A DNA stretch of 64,000 bases from Muriicola sp. Z0-33 (GCF_026126425.1 NZ_JAFMPW010000004.1:186001-250000); one strand, 5' to 3'. Positions 44,009 through 51,968 are shown, counted from the stretch's first letter. Numbers and translations: made by a program. The notes: generated from the letters alone by a model not told the origin.

Positions 44009-45106
44009 TTAATCAAGATCCTTTAGGTACTCCATGGGCTGAAGTGCAAATCGCTGTTGAAAACATTTAGTGAAATAAGAAGGAGAACTAAAACCACAGT
44101 CGAAAGCGGTTTGGGAAATATTCCGATCTGTTTTAAGGAGTTCAAGTGCTTTTAAAAGCCGGTATTCCCGAAGCAATTCATTGGGGGAAAAGGCCGTAAT
44201 TTCGGTGCTCTTCCTGTAAAGTTTGGATTTACTCATAGACATTGTCTCACAAAGATGACTTATTTCAATATCTGGGTTTTGCCAGCACTCATCAAGTGTA
44301 TCAAAGAGCAATTGCAGAAATTTCTCATCGGAGGGGCTCACCCATTTAAAACTGTCTTTAAGATGAGAATTATCGCCGTCTTCCTTGTAGATTTCTTTGA
44401 TAATTGAGGCCAGAACGATTTGGTTCTCAGCCCCTATACCACCAAGATTTCTTGCCATTTTGATAGTATCACCAAAAAGGTCCTTACTTTTTTCTACGGG
44501 CATCCCGGCATTGATTCCAATTCTTAAGTTCATAAGCTCCCCGGCAATATGCATTCCTTTTTGTACCTGTCGTGCACAGGATACCGCCTGGGTAACCGAA
44601 ACAAAAGACGCAACAAAACTCTGTCCTTTCAATTCCACTTCCCGGCCCTCGTGCAGCTTTAACTCCTTTCTGAACATCTCATTAAACATTGCGGTTAAAC
44701 GATTGGCTTTCTCTTTCCCCATTTGATGCTGCAAGAGTCGTGCATCTGTAGTCTGTGCAACCAGGATTATTCTAAAAGCCGGATCATTAAATATCTTAAG
44801 GTCATCGGATAGTTCTGAATATGCTTCCGGGTCGGAGATTCTACCCAAAAAAGCCTCAACGACATTGCTGTTTACCTGAACAATTTCATGCGGCATTAGT
44901 CCATGCGCCCTGTCGTGCATTTTTTTTACTGCCTCTTCGTTCGGTGCATCGATTAAACAAAAGGCACTTCCGTGTTCCTCATCTACCCAATAGGTCATAC
45001 ATCTGCAACCGTACTCATCCTGTATCTTTAAATCTTCCCTATGGGCCTCCGCTGCGTGCCTTGCTTCTATTCCGGGAACAATATGACGATCCATGTAAAT
45101 TGGCAT
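44009..45106 (-). CDS. DUF4242 / degenerate cyclase / AraC fusion regulator
   Basis: A 365-residue cytosolic protein with three parts. Residues 1-90 are a DUF4242 domain (MDRHIVPGIEARHAAEAHREDLKIQDEY split, then YWVDEEHGSAFCLIDAPNEEAV). Residues about 110-245 follow the class III adenylate/guanylate cyclase pattern (ILVAQTTDARLLQHQMG; ELKGQSFVASF; LRIGINAG; DLFGDTIKMARNL), but both metal-binding Asp positions appear to be Gln (Gln118 and Gln162), so cyclase activity is unlikely and a sensing role is more probable. Residues 270-365 are an AraC-type double helix-turn-helix (FDCGFSSPSYFTKCFQQRF). It is adjacent to an exported DUF4242 gene. No signal peptide. Confidence 0.82.
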   Translation of the reverse strand: MPIYMDRHIVPGIEARHAAEAHREDLKIQDEYGCRCMTYWVDEEHGSAFCLIDAPNEEAVKKMHDRAHGLMPHEIVQVNSNVVEAFLGRISDPEAYSELSDDLKIFNDPAFRIILVAQTTDARLLQHQMGKEKANRLTAMFNEMFRKELKLHEGREVELKGQSFVASFVSVTQAVSCARQVQKGMHIAGELMNLRIGINAGMPVEKSKDLFGDTIKMARNLGGIGAENQIVLASIIKEIYKEDGDNSHLKDSFKWVSPSDEKFLQLLFDTLDECWQNPDIEISHLCETMSMSKSKLYRKSTEITAFSPNELLREYRLLKALELLKTDRNISQTAFDCGFSSPSYFTKCFQQRFALQPMEYLKDLD

Positions 45107-45131
45107 ATCCTCTGATTTTATTGCTTATTGG

Positions 45132-45160
45132 TTTGAACTAACATCGACAAATCGTTCAAA
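45132..45160. promoter_or_regulatory. Inverted repeat upstream of the AraC-fusion gene
   Basis: Perfect 7 bp inverted repeat TTTGAAC ... GTTCAAA with a 15 nt spacer, 26-54 bp before the regulator ATG. It may be an operator for self-regulation. The surrounding gap is AT-rich, so chance is possible. Confidence 0.3.
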
Positions 45161-45264
45161 TAACTTATGAAGACCTAAAGAAAGTTAAGTTTATAGCAAT
45201 AAAATAAAACATTTAGATCAAAATCTTGTAGAAATGGATCATAATTACCGGCATCAAAAAAAGA

Positions 45265-45290
45265 AAAACCGAAGCGTTAACTTCGGTTTT
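45265..45290. terminator. Bidirectional terminator
   Basis: Perfect 10 bp stem AAAACCGAAG/CTTCGGTTTT with a 6 nt loop, flanked by A-run and T-run. It lies 49 bp beyond the stop of the small lipoprotein gene and 159 bp upstream of the AraC-fusion gene; it should terminate the minus-strand small-protein genes. Confidence 0.85.
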
Positions 45291-45338
45291 AGTTTTCTAT
45301 TCAGTTTAATAGCGTACTACTTTTACTGAATTTAATAC

Positions 45339-45527
45339 TTAACGATTATTCTTCCTTTGGGCTTCCATTTGATCACGGACCTGTCTGTGATCGATGTCGC
45401 CCTGATAATCGGCATTAGTATTTTCTATTCCCTTCATGTCTACGGGTTCGTACAGCTCTTCTTTTGTGCAAGCCGCAACTACTATTACCAGAATTAAATA
45501 GTAGCACATTATTGATAATTTTTTCAT
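45339..45527 (-). CDS. Small lipoprotein of unknown function
   Basis: A 62-residue protein with a type II signal peptide; the lipobox VAAC puts the lipidated Cys at about residue 20. The mature part is about 40 residues, hydrophilic and charged (KEELYEPVDMKGIENTN..., ending MEAQRKNNR). No family recognised. The leader shares the 12-mer TAAGTATTAACA at almost the same distance from the start as the neighbouring exported-protein gene at 45574-46092, so both may be expressed together. Confidence 0.72.
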   Translation of the reverse strand: MKKLSIMCYYLILVIVVAACTKEELYEPVDMKGIENTNADYQGDIDHRQVRDQMEAQRKNNR

Positions 45528-45543
45528 GATATTTAATTTTTAT

Positions 45544-45555
45544 TGTTAATACTTA
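45544..45555 (-). promoter_or_regulatory. Shared leader 12-mer, copy 1
   Basis: TAAGTATTAACA on the minus strand, 16 nt before the ATG at 45527. The identical 12-mer lies 17 nt before the ATG of the next gene upstream (46110-46121). Confidence 0.4.
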
Positions 45556-45573
45556 TTGCTTGTCAAATGCGGA

Positions 45574-46092
45574 CTAAAGGATCTTACCCTGCGGATCTAT
45601 TTTTACCCGCTTTCTTTTATTCCCATTCTTTAATTTAATCTTATAGACTTTTTGAGTCTCTCCTTCTAACTTATACAGCACTTCATATTTGTTGCCTACA
45701 ATTTCCCAATCTGGAAAAGTGGAATAGATACTGTTGCGCGTTGGGGGCAATAAAATGACATCCTTATAGCTTTCATCAGATCTCACAATTCTTCCATTCC
45801 TGTCATAGGTGGCATAAATATGGCCGAATTCCTGATCGAAACTGAATTCGTGATACTTGGCATTCTTGTCATAGGAAGCTGCCTGTGTAATATCAAATGA
45901 GGCGGCTACCTTTTGCAATTTGATGACCCTTAATGCTTCAGTTCCTGAACTGACCACAGATAAATAACTGAGGTTAGCTGGTAGGAGCGTAATTCCTTCT
46001 AATTCCATCTCTGCAATACTCTCTGCAGTAGCTTGTGCGTAAGTCAGGCTGGTTAGGCCCATAAATAATAAACCAATTAATAACTTCTTCAT
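45574..46092 (-). CDS. Exported protein of unknown function
   Basis: A 172-residue protein with a signal peptide (MKKLLIGLLFMGLTSLTYAQ). The mature part is strand-rich with a basic C-terminal end (LKNGNKRKRVKIDPQGKIL). Phrases such as KYHEFSFDQEFGHIYATYDRNGRIVRSDESYKDVILLP recall short periplasmic proteins of Flavobacteria that bear a PepSY-like or beta-sandwich fold, but I cannot assign a family with confidence. It is divergent from the sigma factor gene and shares its leader motif with the small lipoprotein gene. Confidence 0.75.
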   Translation of the reverse strand: MKKLLIGLLFMGLTSLTYAQATAESIAEMELEGITLLPANLSYLSVVSSGTEALRVIKLQKVAASFDITQAASYDKNAKYHEFSFDQEFGHIYATYDRNGRIVRSDESYKDVILLPPTRNSIYSTFPDWEIVGNKYEVLYKLEGETQKVYKIKLKNGNKRKRVKIDPQGKIL

Positions 46093-46109
46093 GATGTTTA
46101 CTTTTTAAA

Positions 46110-46121
46110 TGTTAATACTTA
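46110..46121 (-). promoter_or_regulatory. Shared leader 12-mer, copy 2
   Basis: TAAGTATTAACA on the minus strand, 17 nt before the ATG at 46092, with a C-run (CCCCC) just upstream of it. Same 12-mer as at 45544-45555. Confidence 0.4.
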
Positions 46122-46231
46122 ACTTCAGGGGGAAATTCAATGCTGTACAGACAATTAAATTTTAAGCCGTTTACCTTTTAGTGCACGGTAAACCTGAGAA
46201 GGTTAACATTGGTCTTAAAAAAAGATCGAAA

Positions 46232-46774
46232 ATGGACAAAGACGCCATCGCGGACCTGAAATCTGATGACCGACTAAAACTCAAAGCCCTTTACAATAAA
46301 TTCCGGGCTCCTTTCATGGGTTTTGGCCAGCGATACCACTTGGACTCCAGTGCCCTTGCAGAAATCTACCAGGAAGCTTTTCTAGCATTAAGAAAACGTG
46401 CATTAAGTGGAAAACTTAATGAAGTAAACAGCAGTATGAAGACCTATCTCTTCGGCATAGGCAAATTCATGATCTATGATACGCTTAAGGAAAAGAAGAG
46501 GACCATCTCTTACGAACCCAATTTGCATGTGGTAGATGAACAAATTGAAATGGTTACTTTAAACACAACTGAGGAGCTAACTTTAGAGCAATCCCTATTG
46601 CGCAAACACTTTAAATCACTGGGAGAAAAATGCAGACTGGTGTTAACTTTATTCTATTACAGGGGACTAAGTATAAAAGAGATTGTCCTAGAGGCCGGAT
46701 ATAAAGATGAAAACAATGTGAAGGCCACAAAATCTCGTTGCCTGAAGTCGCTAAGAGAAATGATCAATAGTTAA
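46232..46774 (+). CDS. ECF-like sigma-70 family RNA polymerase sigma factor
   Basis: A 180-residue sigma factor with region 2 (about 15-85: RAPFMGFGQRYHLDSSALAEIYQEAFLALRK split, then SSMKTYLFGIGKFMIYDTLKEKKR) and region 4 (about 120-178: LGEKCRLVLTLFYYRGLSIKEIVLEAGY..ENNVKATKSRCLKSLRE). No region 1.1 or 3, so it is of the extracytoplasmic-function type. A longer frame from the GTG at 46181 adds 17 residues unlike the family; the ATG at 46232 is preferred. The next gene starts 4 bp later and encodes its likely membrane anti-sigma partner. Confidence 0.9.
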   Translation: MDKDAIADLKSDDRLKLKALYNKFRAPFMGFGQRYHLDSSALAEIYQEAFLALRKRALSGKLNEVNSSMKTYLFGIGKFMIYDTLKEKKRTISYEPNLHVVDEQIEMVTLNTTEELTLEQSLLRKHFKSLGEKCRLVLTLFYYRGLSIKEIVLEAGYKDENNVKATKSRCLKSLREMINS

Positions 46775-46778
46775 AGCT

Positions 46779-47504
46779 ATGGACAGAGAGGAATTGATAG
46801 TAAAATATGTACAAGGGCGGCTGAGCAAATCGGAGGAGCGCGAATTTGACCAACTCTTAAAAACCGACCCGGCTTTTAAAAAGGAGGTTGAATTTCATAA
46901 AAACCTCAAAATAGTTACTGAAGCCGAGGACGATGACCAATTTAGGCAGTTATTGACCGAATTTGAAAATGAGGTCAGTCATGAAAAAATCAAGACTAAG
47001 AACTTCCCTGTCAAATGGCTGGTAGCGGCTTCCATTGCAGTACTGCTTGTGCTGAGTTATCTCTTTATTTTCAATCAAAACCTGACTCCTCAGGAAGTAT
47101 TCACCACAAGTTTTGAACCTTATCCCAATGTGGTGGCCCCAAATATTAGAAGTAGTGCAGAAGACAATCCGAAGAAAGATGCGTTTGAAGCCTATGAAAT
47201 AGCGGACTTTGAAAAGGCCGCACAGATGTTCCCCATGCTTTATGAGGAAACCGGGGATTCTTACTACCTTTTTTATACTGCAAATGCCTTAATTGAACTT
47301 AACAGGGGGGCAGAGGCCATCCCATTATTACAAGAGCACCTTAAAACCAATGACAGATTGAGCGATAAATCACATTGGTACCTGGCCATGGCTTATTTGC
47401 AAACAGATGATTTGGAAAACGCAAAAATCATGCTACAAAAGGTTGTTGATGGAAATGAATATGATGTTGAAAAGGCAAAGGAACTATTGAAGTCGCTTAA
47501 ATAG
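46779..47504 (+). CDS. Membrane anti-sigma-like protein with periplasmic TPR domain
   Basis: A 241-residue protein: cytosolic N-terminal helical region (1-75: MDREELIVKYVQGRLSKSEE, the pattern of zinc-less anti-sigma domains), one TM helix (about 82-102: LVAASIAVLLVLSYLFIF), and a C-terminal region of about 130 residues with tetratricopeptide-type helix pairs (AFEAYEIADFEKAAQMF, YYLFYTANALIELNRGAEAIPLL, SHWYLAMAYLQTDDLENAKIML). It is therefore placed to sequester the adjacent sigma factor and sense an envelope signal through the TPRs. Its 3' end overlaps the convergent CHAT gene by 21 bp. Function as anti-sigma is inferred from architecture and operon. Confidence 0.82.
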   Translation: MDREELIVKYVQGRLSKSEEREFDQLLKTDPAFKKEVEFHKNLKIVTEAEDDDQFRQLLTEFENEVSHEKIKTKNFPVKWLVAASIAVLLVLSYLFIFNQNLTPQEVFTTSFEPYPNVVAPNIRSSAEDNPKKDAFEAYEIADFEKAAQMFPMLYEETGDSYYLFYTANALIELNRGAEAIPLLQEHLKTNDRLSDKSHWYLAMAYLQTDDLENAKIMLQKVVDGNEYDVEKAKELLKSLK

Positions 47505-50258
47505 TTTTTTTCGGAAGAAATATATTAGAACCAACAACACTGCAATTCCTGTATAGCTCCAAAAGGAGACAGAGGATTTAACAAGGGCAGCATTATCGCC
47601 AAGCATTACAAACCCCGCCCAGTAAAACGGATGTTTAAGTTCCGCTGCTTTAACATTTTTGAGATAACTTAATTTTGCCTCCCGAAGTGCCCTGGATTTG
47701 GAATGCCCTTTATCCAGGTTTTTGTAAAAGGAGATCATTAGCTCTTTTCCGCTTTCATCGGTAACTGGCCAGAGCGAAGAAACCACACTTTTAGCACCAC
47801 TGTAGAAAAATCCCCGGGCAAGGCTCATAACACCCTCTCCCCGCTTTAAGTTCCCGTCTGAAGTATTGCAGGCACTGAGGACCACCATATCAGAGGCTGT
47901 TTTGATGGCATAAATTTCTTTCAGGTACATTTTTTCATCACTAAAAGCTATCCAGGGGTTTTCGCCCTGACCCACATCTGCATGGGTGGCCAGGTGAATG
48001 ATTTTAGGATAAATCGCTTTATCCAAAAAATTAACTTTGGTGGCATTAGTATTAAGCAGCACTTCACTATTAAAATAATCTGCTATTCCTTCGAGCTCTC
48101 CCTGGCTGCTGTTTAATGCCGCCAGACCTAATGGTTCAAAATTTACGGGTGCCACCCCCAGAAACTGCTCAGATGTATTTTTGACCAGCCCTTGGTTATG
48201 ATCTAATAAAGACATGGAATAGACATAGGATATTTCAACATCCTCCAAAAGATATTTTTGCTGGTCGGCATCAGCGATTAAAGTCTCAAAAGGAAGTCGT
48301 TGCAAGGTATAGTCAGGTACAATTATCAGCTGTTTCCCTTTTATCTGCTCATAAATTGCTGCTGGCATGATATTGGTAAACAAGCTGTGCGACTTTTTGG
48401 ATAAAGTACTCAGATCTGATAGACCATCTACAAGCAGTGCATTGAACTGTTCTATGTTTGAATTAAGCTGGTTGGTATGCTCCAATCTGAATAATATTGA
48501 TTTCTCATTTGTTGTTAGCAGTCCATATCCATCTTCTTCATTTAAAATATAGTGTACGACGGCCTTTTCATTTGTGAGGTATTTGGAGGCGAGTTCATCA
48601 TAGGTTAAAATAACCGGGTTACGCTTGTATTTGGCATAGTCGGGGTAGGCAGTATTTAAGGAATCGATAAAATTCTGATAAGTGTATTTATTTTCATTCA
48701 CTAGCAATTTCAGGGAATCCATGCTGGCTTTATCGTCATCCTCAGATTCAAAAAGTGTGTTTTCGGCTAAAAATATCTGGCGCTTAAGACTAAATTCCCG
48801 CGCGCTAAGCAATGGTGGAATTTGTGCAATAACCTTGGCTTCCTCCTGGCCAAGATCCTCGAGCAGTAAGAGGGCTTTGTTACGTTCCATAAAGTAGAAG
48901 GCCTTTTCTGGCTGGTTTAACAGGAAGCAAACTTCCACCGCCTTCATATAAAGGGCACTGCTTTTTTCGCGCCAATAGAGTTTGGAGGCTTGTTCATTGC
49001 TTACCGCTCTGATAAGGTCTACCAATTTATCTGCCAGGGTAAAGGTCTCCAGGGCATGGATGAGATGTTCCTTCTTATTTTCATATTCATAATAGGAGAT
49101 CCAGCCATTGGCTTTGGTGACAATATGATTTAATAGTTTTACTTTATTTGCAGAATATTCTAACAATTCCAATGCAGGAAGCTCATCATATGGCAAGTCT
49201 GCAGATTTCCCTATCTCTAAGATGATCGCAGTATTGTATTTCTCGAGAGCTCCCATATAATCATTATTCGCCAGATAGAGATCCCCAAGATTATTATAAA
49301 CATTTCCATTACCGGGATTATATTTTAATGCCTCATTCAAATAAATTTTAGCTGTTTCATAGGATTTTAATTTATTAAATACATATCCCAGATTGCTGTA
49401 AACCTCGGCCCTATTAAGAGAATCTGTAATTGGCAGCTTTTCAATTACACTAGGATAAAACTCGGAAGCTTTCTTGTAGTCTTTTAATATTAAAAAACAA
49501 TTCCCTCTTAAATTATTTATACGGGCCACATTATGATCAAAATACGGGTCATTTGAAAGGTTTAAATCTTCGGCAGCTTTTAAGTAATCTTGTATTTTCT
49601 TTAGATACCTTCTAGTGCCTAATTTAAAGTATATTTCCGCCATTTGGATATTGGCCTCGACAGCACCCAATCGCCTGTTATCATTTTTTTTATCTCCAAT
49701 TGCGTACCTCGATATTATCCTTTTGAATACTTCAATTGCCTCATAATAGTTTCCTGTGATTATGTATAAACTTCCCAATTCATACCTTGCCCATTTTACT
49801 TTATCACGATCATTTAAATGTTCTGAACAAAATTCAGTGCCGTATCTATCTAGTTCCTGAAAGATATTTATAGCTTCAAAAATACTCTCATTCAACCGTT
49901 TAAAGAATCCCAGATTAAATATGGTTTTATTTATGGAACAGACCTCTAGGCTATCTGCAGATCTCTTAATTTCAAGAGCTTTTTCAGTATACTTTATAGC
50001 ATTAATCAGGTCTTTCTTTTTCTTTTTCTTTACCCAATTTCTATAATACCATTTTGCACCTATATCGTGATAACAATCAGCTAATTTGCCTGGAGCTAAA
50101 TCCTTCATAAGGGTAATAAGGACAGAGTCTAACTTTTCTTGTTTTTGTTCATCGGACAAATTTGAATTTATAATATCCAATAAGGACTGATGCTGCGCAA
50201 CTAATTCAGATGAGCAGATTAACAAAATGCACAATGAAAACAATAAGATTCTAGGCAT
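47484..50258 (-). CDS. Membrane-anchored TPR-CHAT peptidase
   Basis: A 924-residue protein: signal peptide (MPRILLFSLCILLICSSELVAQ), many tetratricopeptide repeats (about 60-430; NGNVYNNLGDLYLANNDYMGALEKYN is a clear one), a helical linker, a CHAT caspase-like domain (about 600-880) and a C-terminal TM helix (about 896-914: SYTGIAVLLVLIYFF) ending in basic residues. The catalytic dyad is intact: His759 in HLATHAD and Cys797 in SACNT. With an N-terminal export signal and C-terminal anchor the protease domain should face the periplasm. It is the second gene after a subtilase lipoprotein on the minus strand (19 bp gap). Confidence 0.9.
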   Translation of the reverse strand: MPRILLFSLCILLICSSELVAQHQSLLDIINSNLSDEQKQEKLDSVLITLMKDLAPGKLADCYHDIGAKWYYRNWVKKKKKKDLINAIKYTEKALEIKRSADSLEVCSINKTIFNLGFFKRLNESIFEAINIFQELDRYGTEFCSEHLNDRDKVKWARYELGSLYIITGNYYEAIEVFKRIISRYAIGDKKNDNRRLGAVEANIQMAEIYFKLGTRRYLKKIQDYLKAAEDLNLSNDPYFDHNVARINNLRGNCFLILKDYKKASEFYPSVIEKLPITDSLNRAEVYSNLGYVFNKLKSYETAKIYLNEALKYNPGNGNVYNNLGDLYLANNDYMGALEKYNTAIILEIGKSADLPYDELPALELLEYSANKVKLLNHIVTKANGWISYYEYENKKEHLIHALETFTLADKLVDLIRAVSNEQASKLYWREKSSALYMKAVEVCFLLNQPEKAFYFMERNKALLLLEDLGQEEAKVIAQIPPLLSAREFSLKRQIFLAENTLFESEDDDKASMDSLKLLVNENKYTYQNFIDSLNTAYPDYAKYKRNPVILTYDELASKYLTNEKAVVHYILNEEDGYGLLTTNEKSILFRLEHTNQLNSNIEQFNALLVDGLSDLSTLSKKSHSLFTNIMPAAIYEQIKGKQLIIVPDYTLQRLPFETLIADADQQKYLLEDVEISYVYSMSLLDHNQGLVKNTSEQFLGVAPVNFEPLGLAALNSSQGELEGIADYFNSEVLLNTNATKVNFLDKAIYPKIIHLATHADVGQGENPWIAFSDEKMYLKEIYAIKTASDMVVLSACNTSDGNLKRGEGVMSLARGFFYSGAKSVVSSLWPVTDESGKELMISFYKNLDKGHSKSRALREAKLSYLKNVKAAELKHPFYWAGFVMLGDNAALVKSSVSFWSYTGIAVLLVLIYFFRKKLFKRLQ

Positions 50259-50277
50259 GCGCTATGGCTTGTATTAA

Positions 50278-51693
50278 TTACTCCTTGGGAATATATTTAC
50301 CTTCCTTAATGCGACTTACAAAAAGTGAATTTGCACTCCTTTGAACATTATTGGAGTTAAAATAACCCAATTTCAATTGCCATGGTATCAATTGCTGGCC
50401 TGTTGCGCTTTCCAGACTCTGATGAATGAACTTTGCCATTTCAGCGGTGGTAAAGGCGGTACCATAAGATGTTCCATTGGCATCAATATTCAATACAACT
50501 TTCTGATCCGGATTCTCCTCAATGTCAAATGACATACTATACGCCCCAAATGGGGCTGCCAAATCAATGGTCATATCACCAAAATTACCCATCGTCTTAA
50601 TTACATTGGGTTGCCCTACATAGCCACCAACTCCAATCATATTAGTTTTTTGGATGTTATCCGTTGTATTAAAGCCAGAAGGATAATGATGGTTTTTAGT
50701 CATGTTTGAATCCTCACCCTCATTTCCTGAAGAAGTTACCACCACTGTACTCGTCTGTAACTCTTCAATAAGCTTTTTAAAAATTTTCTGACGCTCTAAT
50801 AATTTCTCACGGTCTGAATCGCTGAAACGTTTAAAATCATATCCAAAACTGGCATTTACTAAATGAATATCTCCATTCTGTTCCTGTATTTCCTTAATAT
50901 ATGCCAATGAACATACCAGTTTCCAATAGGAACTTTTTCCTTCTTTATCAAATGCTTTAACAGGCAAAATACTATAGTTAATTTGCTGTTCTTCCAATTC
51001 CTTTCTAATGATCTTGGTGACCAACGGTCCGTGCTGATTAAAAGCAGCTGTACTGGCATTACCCAGCTCTTCCACAAAACTCCAGCCACTGATCTCTCCC
51101 GGGCATTTCAATCCTGAATTACCTTCTGTACTATACAGGTAAGGTCCACTATTTAAATCGCTGAACATTCCTATACCCGTGTCAACCACTGCTATATTAA
51201 CCTTGGGCGTATTTGGGGAAACTTTAGAGAGGTTTTTAATGTCATTAAGATCTAAAGACGCCATCACTTTCTCATCGATTATAAGGCTATCGACTGGCGG
51301 TAAATAAAAAACAAACTGATTTTCCCCTTCAACCCCTGCTCCACCACCTTTGCCCTTCACGGAACCGATTGCTCCTTCAATATTAACGTTATCATTGAGC
51401 GTTATAAGTTCTATATTCTGACTGCCGCATGAACACTTCCTGATGGGTGTGTCGGGATCAATTTCATCTATGATCGTATCTCTGATATTAGCCCTATCTG
51501 CAGCTGTAAAATTTTCAGGATACCATACAATGATTTGATTCGACACAATGATTTCCGATTCCCTAAGATGGTTATTGGAATCCTTAGACATTTCTGTTAC
51601 GGATACTTCAATAGTCCTGATTAACTTGGATTTGCAATTTGAAACTGAGATTAAAAGGACTAGTACGCAGAAAAATTGGAATAGCTTTCTCAT
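50278..51693 (-). CDS. S8 subtilisin-family lipoprotein protease
   Basis: A 471-residue exported subtilase. The signal LISVSNC suggests lipidation at Cys20, although Asn at -1 is unusual for a lipobox. Residues 25-160 are a domain with a KCSCG motif and a Gly-rich stretch (GKGGGAG) that I do not recognise. The S8 domain (about 163-430) has the catalytic Asp171 (AVVDTGIG), His221 (NQHGPLV), oxyanion Asn323 (SSGNEG) and Ser409 (GTSYGTAF). It precedes the CHAT gene by 19 bp, so the two proteases are very likely one operon. The leader contains a run of C on the minus strand (51775-51785 region). Confidence 0.9.
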   Translation of the reverse strand: MRKLFQFFCVLVLLISVSNCKSKLIRTIEVSVTEMSKDSNNHLRESEIIVSNQIIVWYPENFTAADRANIRDTIIDEIDPDTPIRKCSCGSQNIELITLNDNVNIEGAIGSVKGKGGGAGVEGENQFVFYLPPVDSLIIDEKVMASLDLNDIKNLSKVSPNTPKVNIAVVDTGIGMFSDLNSGPYLYSTEGNSGLKCPGEISGWSFVEELGNASTAAFNQHGPLVTKIIRKELEEQQINYSILPVKAFDKEGKSSYWKLVCSLAYIKEIQEQNGDIHLVNASFGYDFKRFSDSDREKLLERQKIFKKLIEELQTSTVVVTSSGNEGEDSNMTKNHHYPSGFNTTDNIQKTNMIGVGGYVGQPNVIKTMGNFGDMTIDLAAPFGAYSMSFDIEENPDQKVVLNIDANGTSYGTAFTTAEMAKFIHQSLESATGQQLIPWQLKLGYFNSNNVQRSANSLFVSRIKEGKYIPKE

Positions 51694-51914
51694 CTGATTA
51701 GTTTTTATGATTTATCTGTTAGCCTGTATAAAAGTCACTAAGGTTAACACTACAAATAGATAACCTTGTAATTTGGGGGGAAAGGGGGAGGAAGTCAGAA
51801 AAAGATGATTAAGGATTAAACTAAAGATACAAAAAAATGCTAACATTAATTTTAAGTATCTATATAATAGGTATTTAGAGTTATTATATACTTTATACAG
51901 GTGATTGAAAAAAC

Positions 51915-51945
51915 AAAAAGCCGAAGTCATAAACTTCGGCTTTTT
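51915..51945 (-). terminator. Terminator of the methyltransferase gene
   Basis: Perfect 13 bp stem AAAAAGCCGAAGT/ACTTCGGCTTTTT with a 5 nt loop, 23 bp past the methyltransferase stop codon. A T-run on the minus strand is built into the stem. Confidence 0.88.
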
Positions 51946-51968
51946 CGAATCAGATCGAAAGAAACGCT

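Noticed and set aside
45116-45204. 9 bp inverted repeat TTTTATTGC ... GCAATAAAA in the gap upstream of the AraC-fusion gene
   Set aside because: The arms are 71 bases apart and AT-rich; expected by chance in such sequence.
51712-51930. 72-codon open frame on the minus strand between the subtilase and methyltransferase genes
   Set aside because: Its start codon lies in the loop of a strong terminator, its composition is that of AT-rich intergenic DNA, and no domain or signal pattern is convincing.
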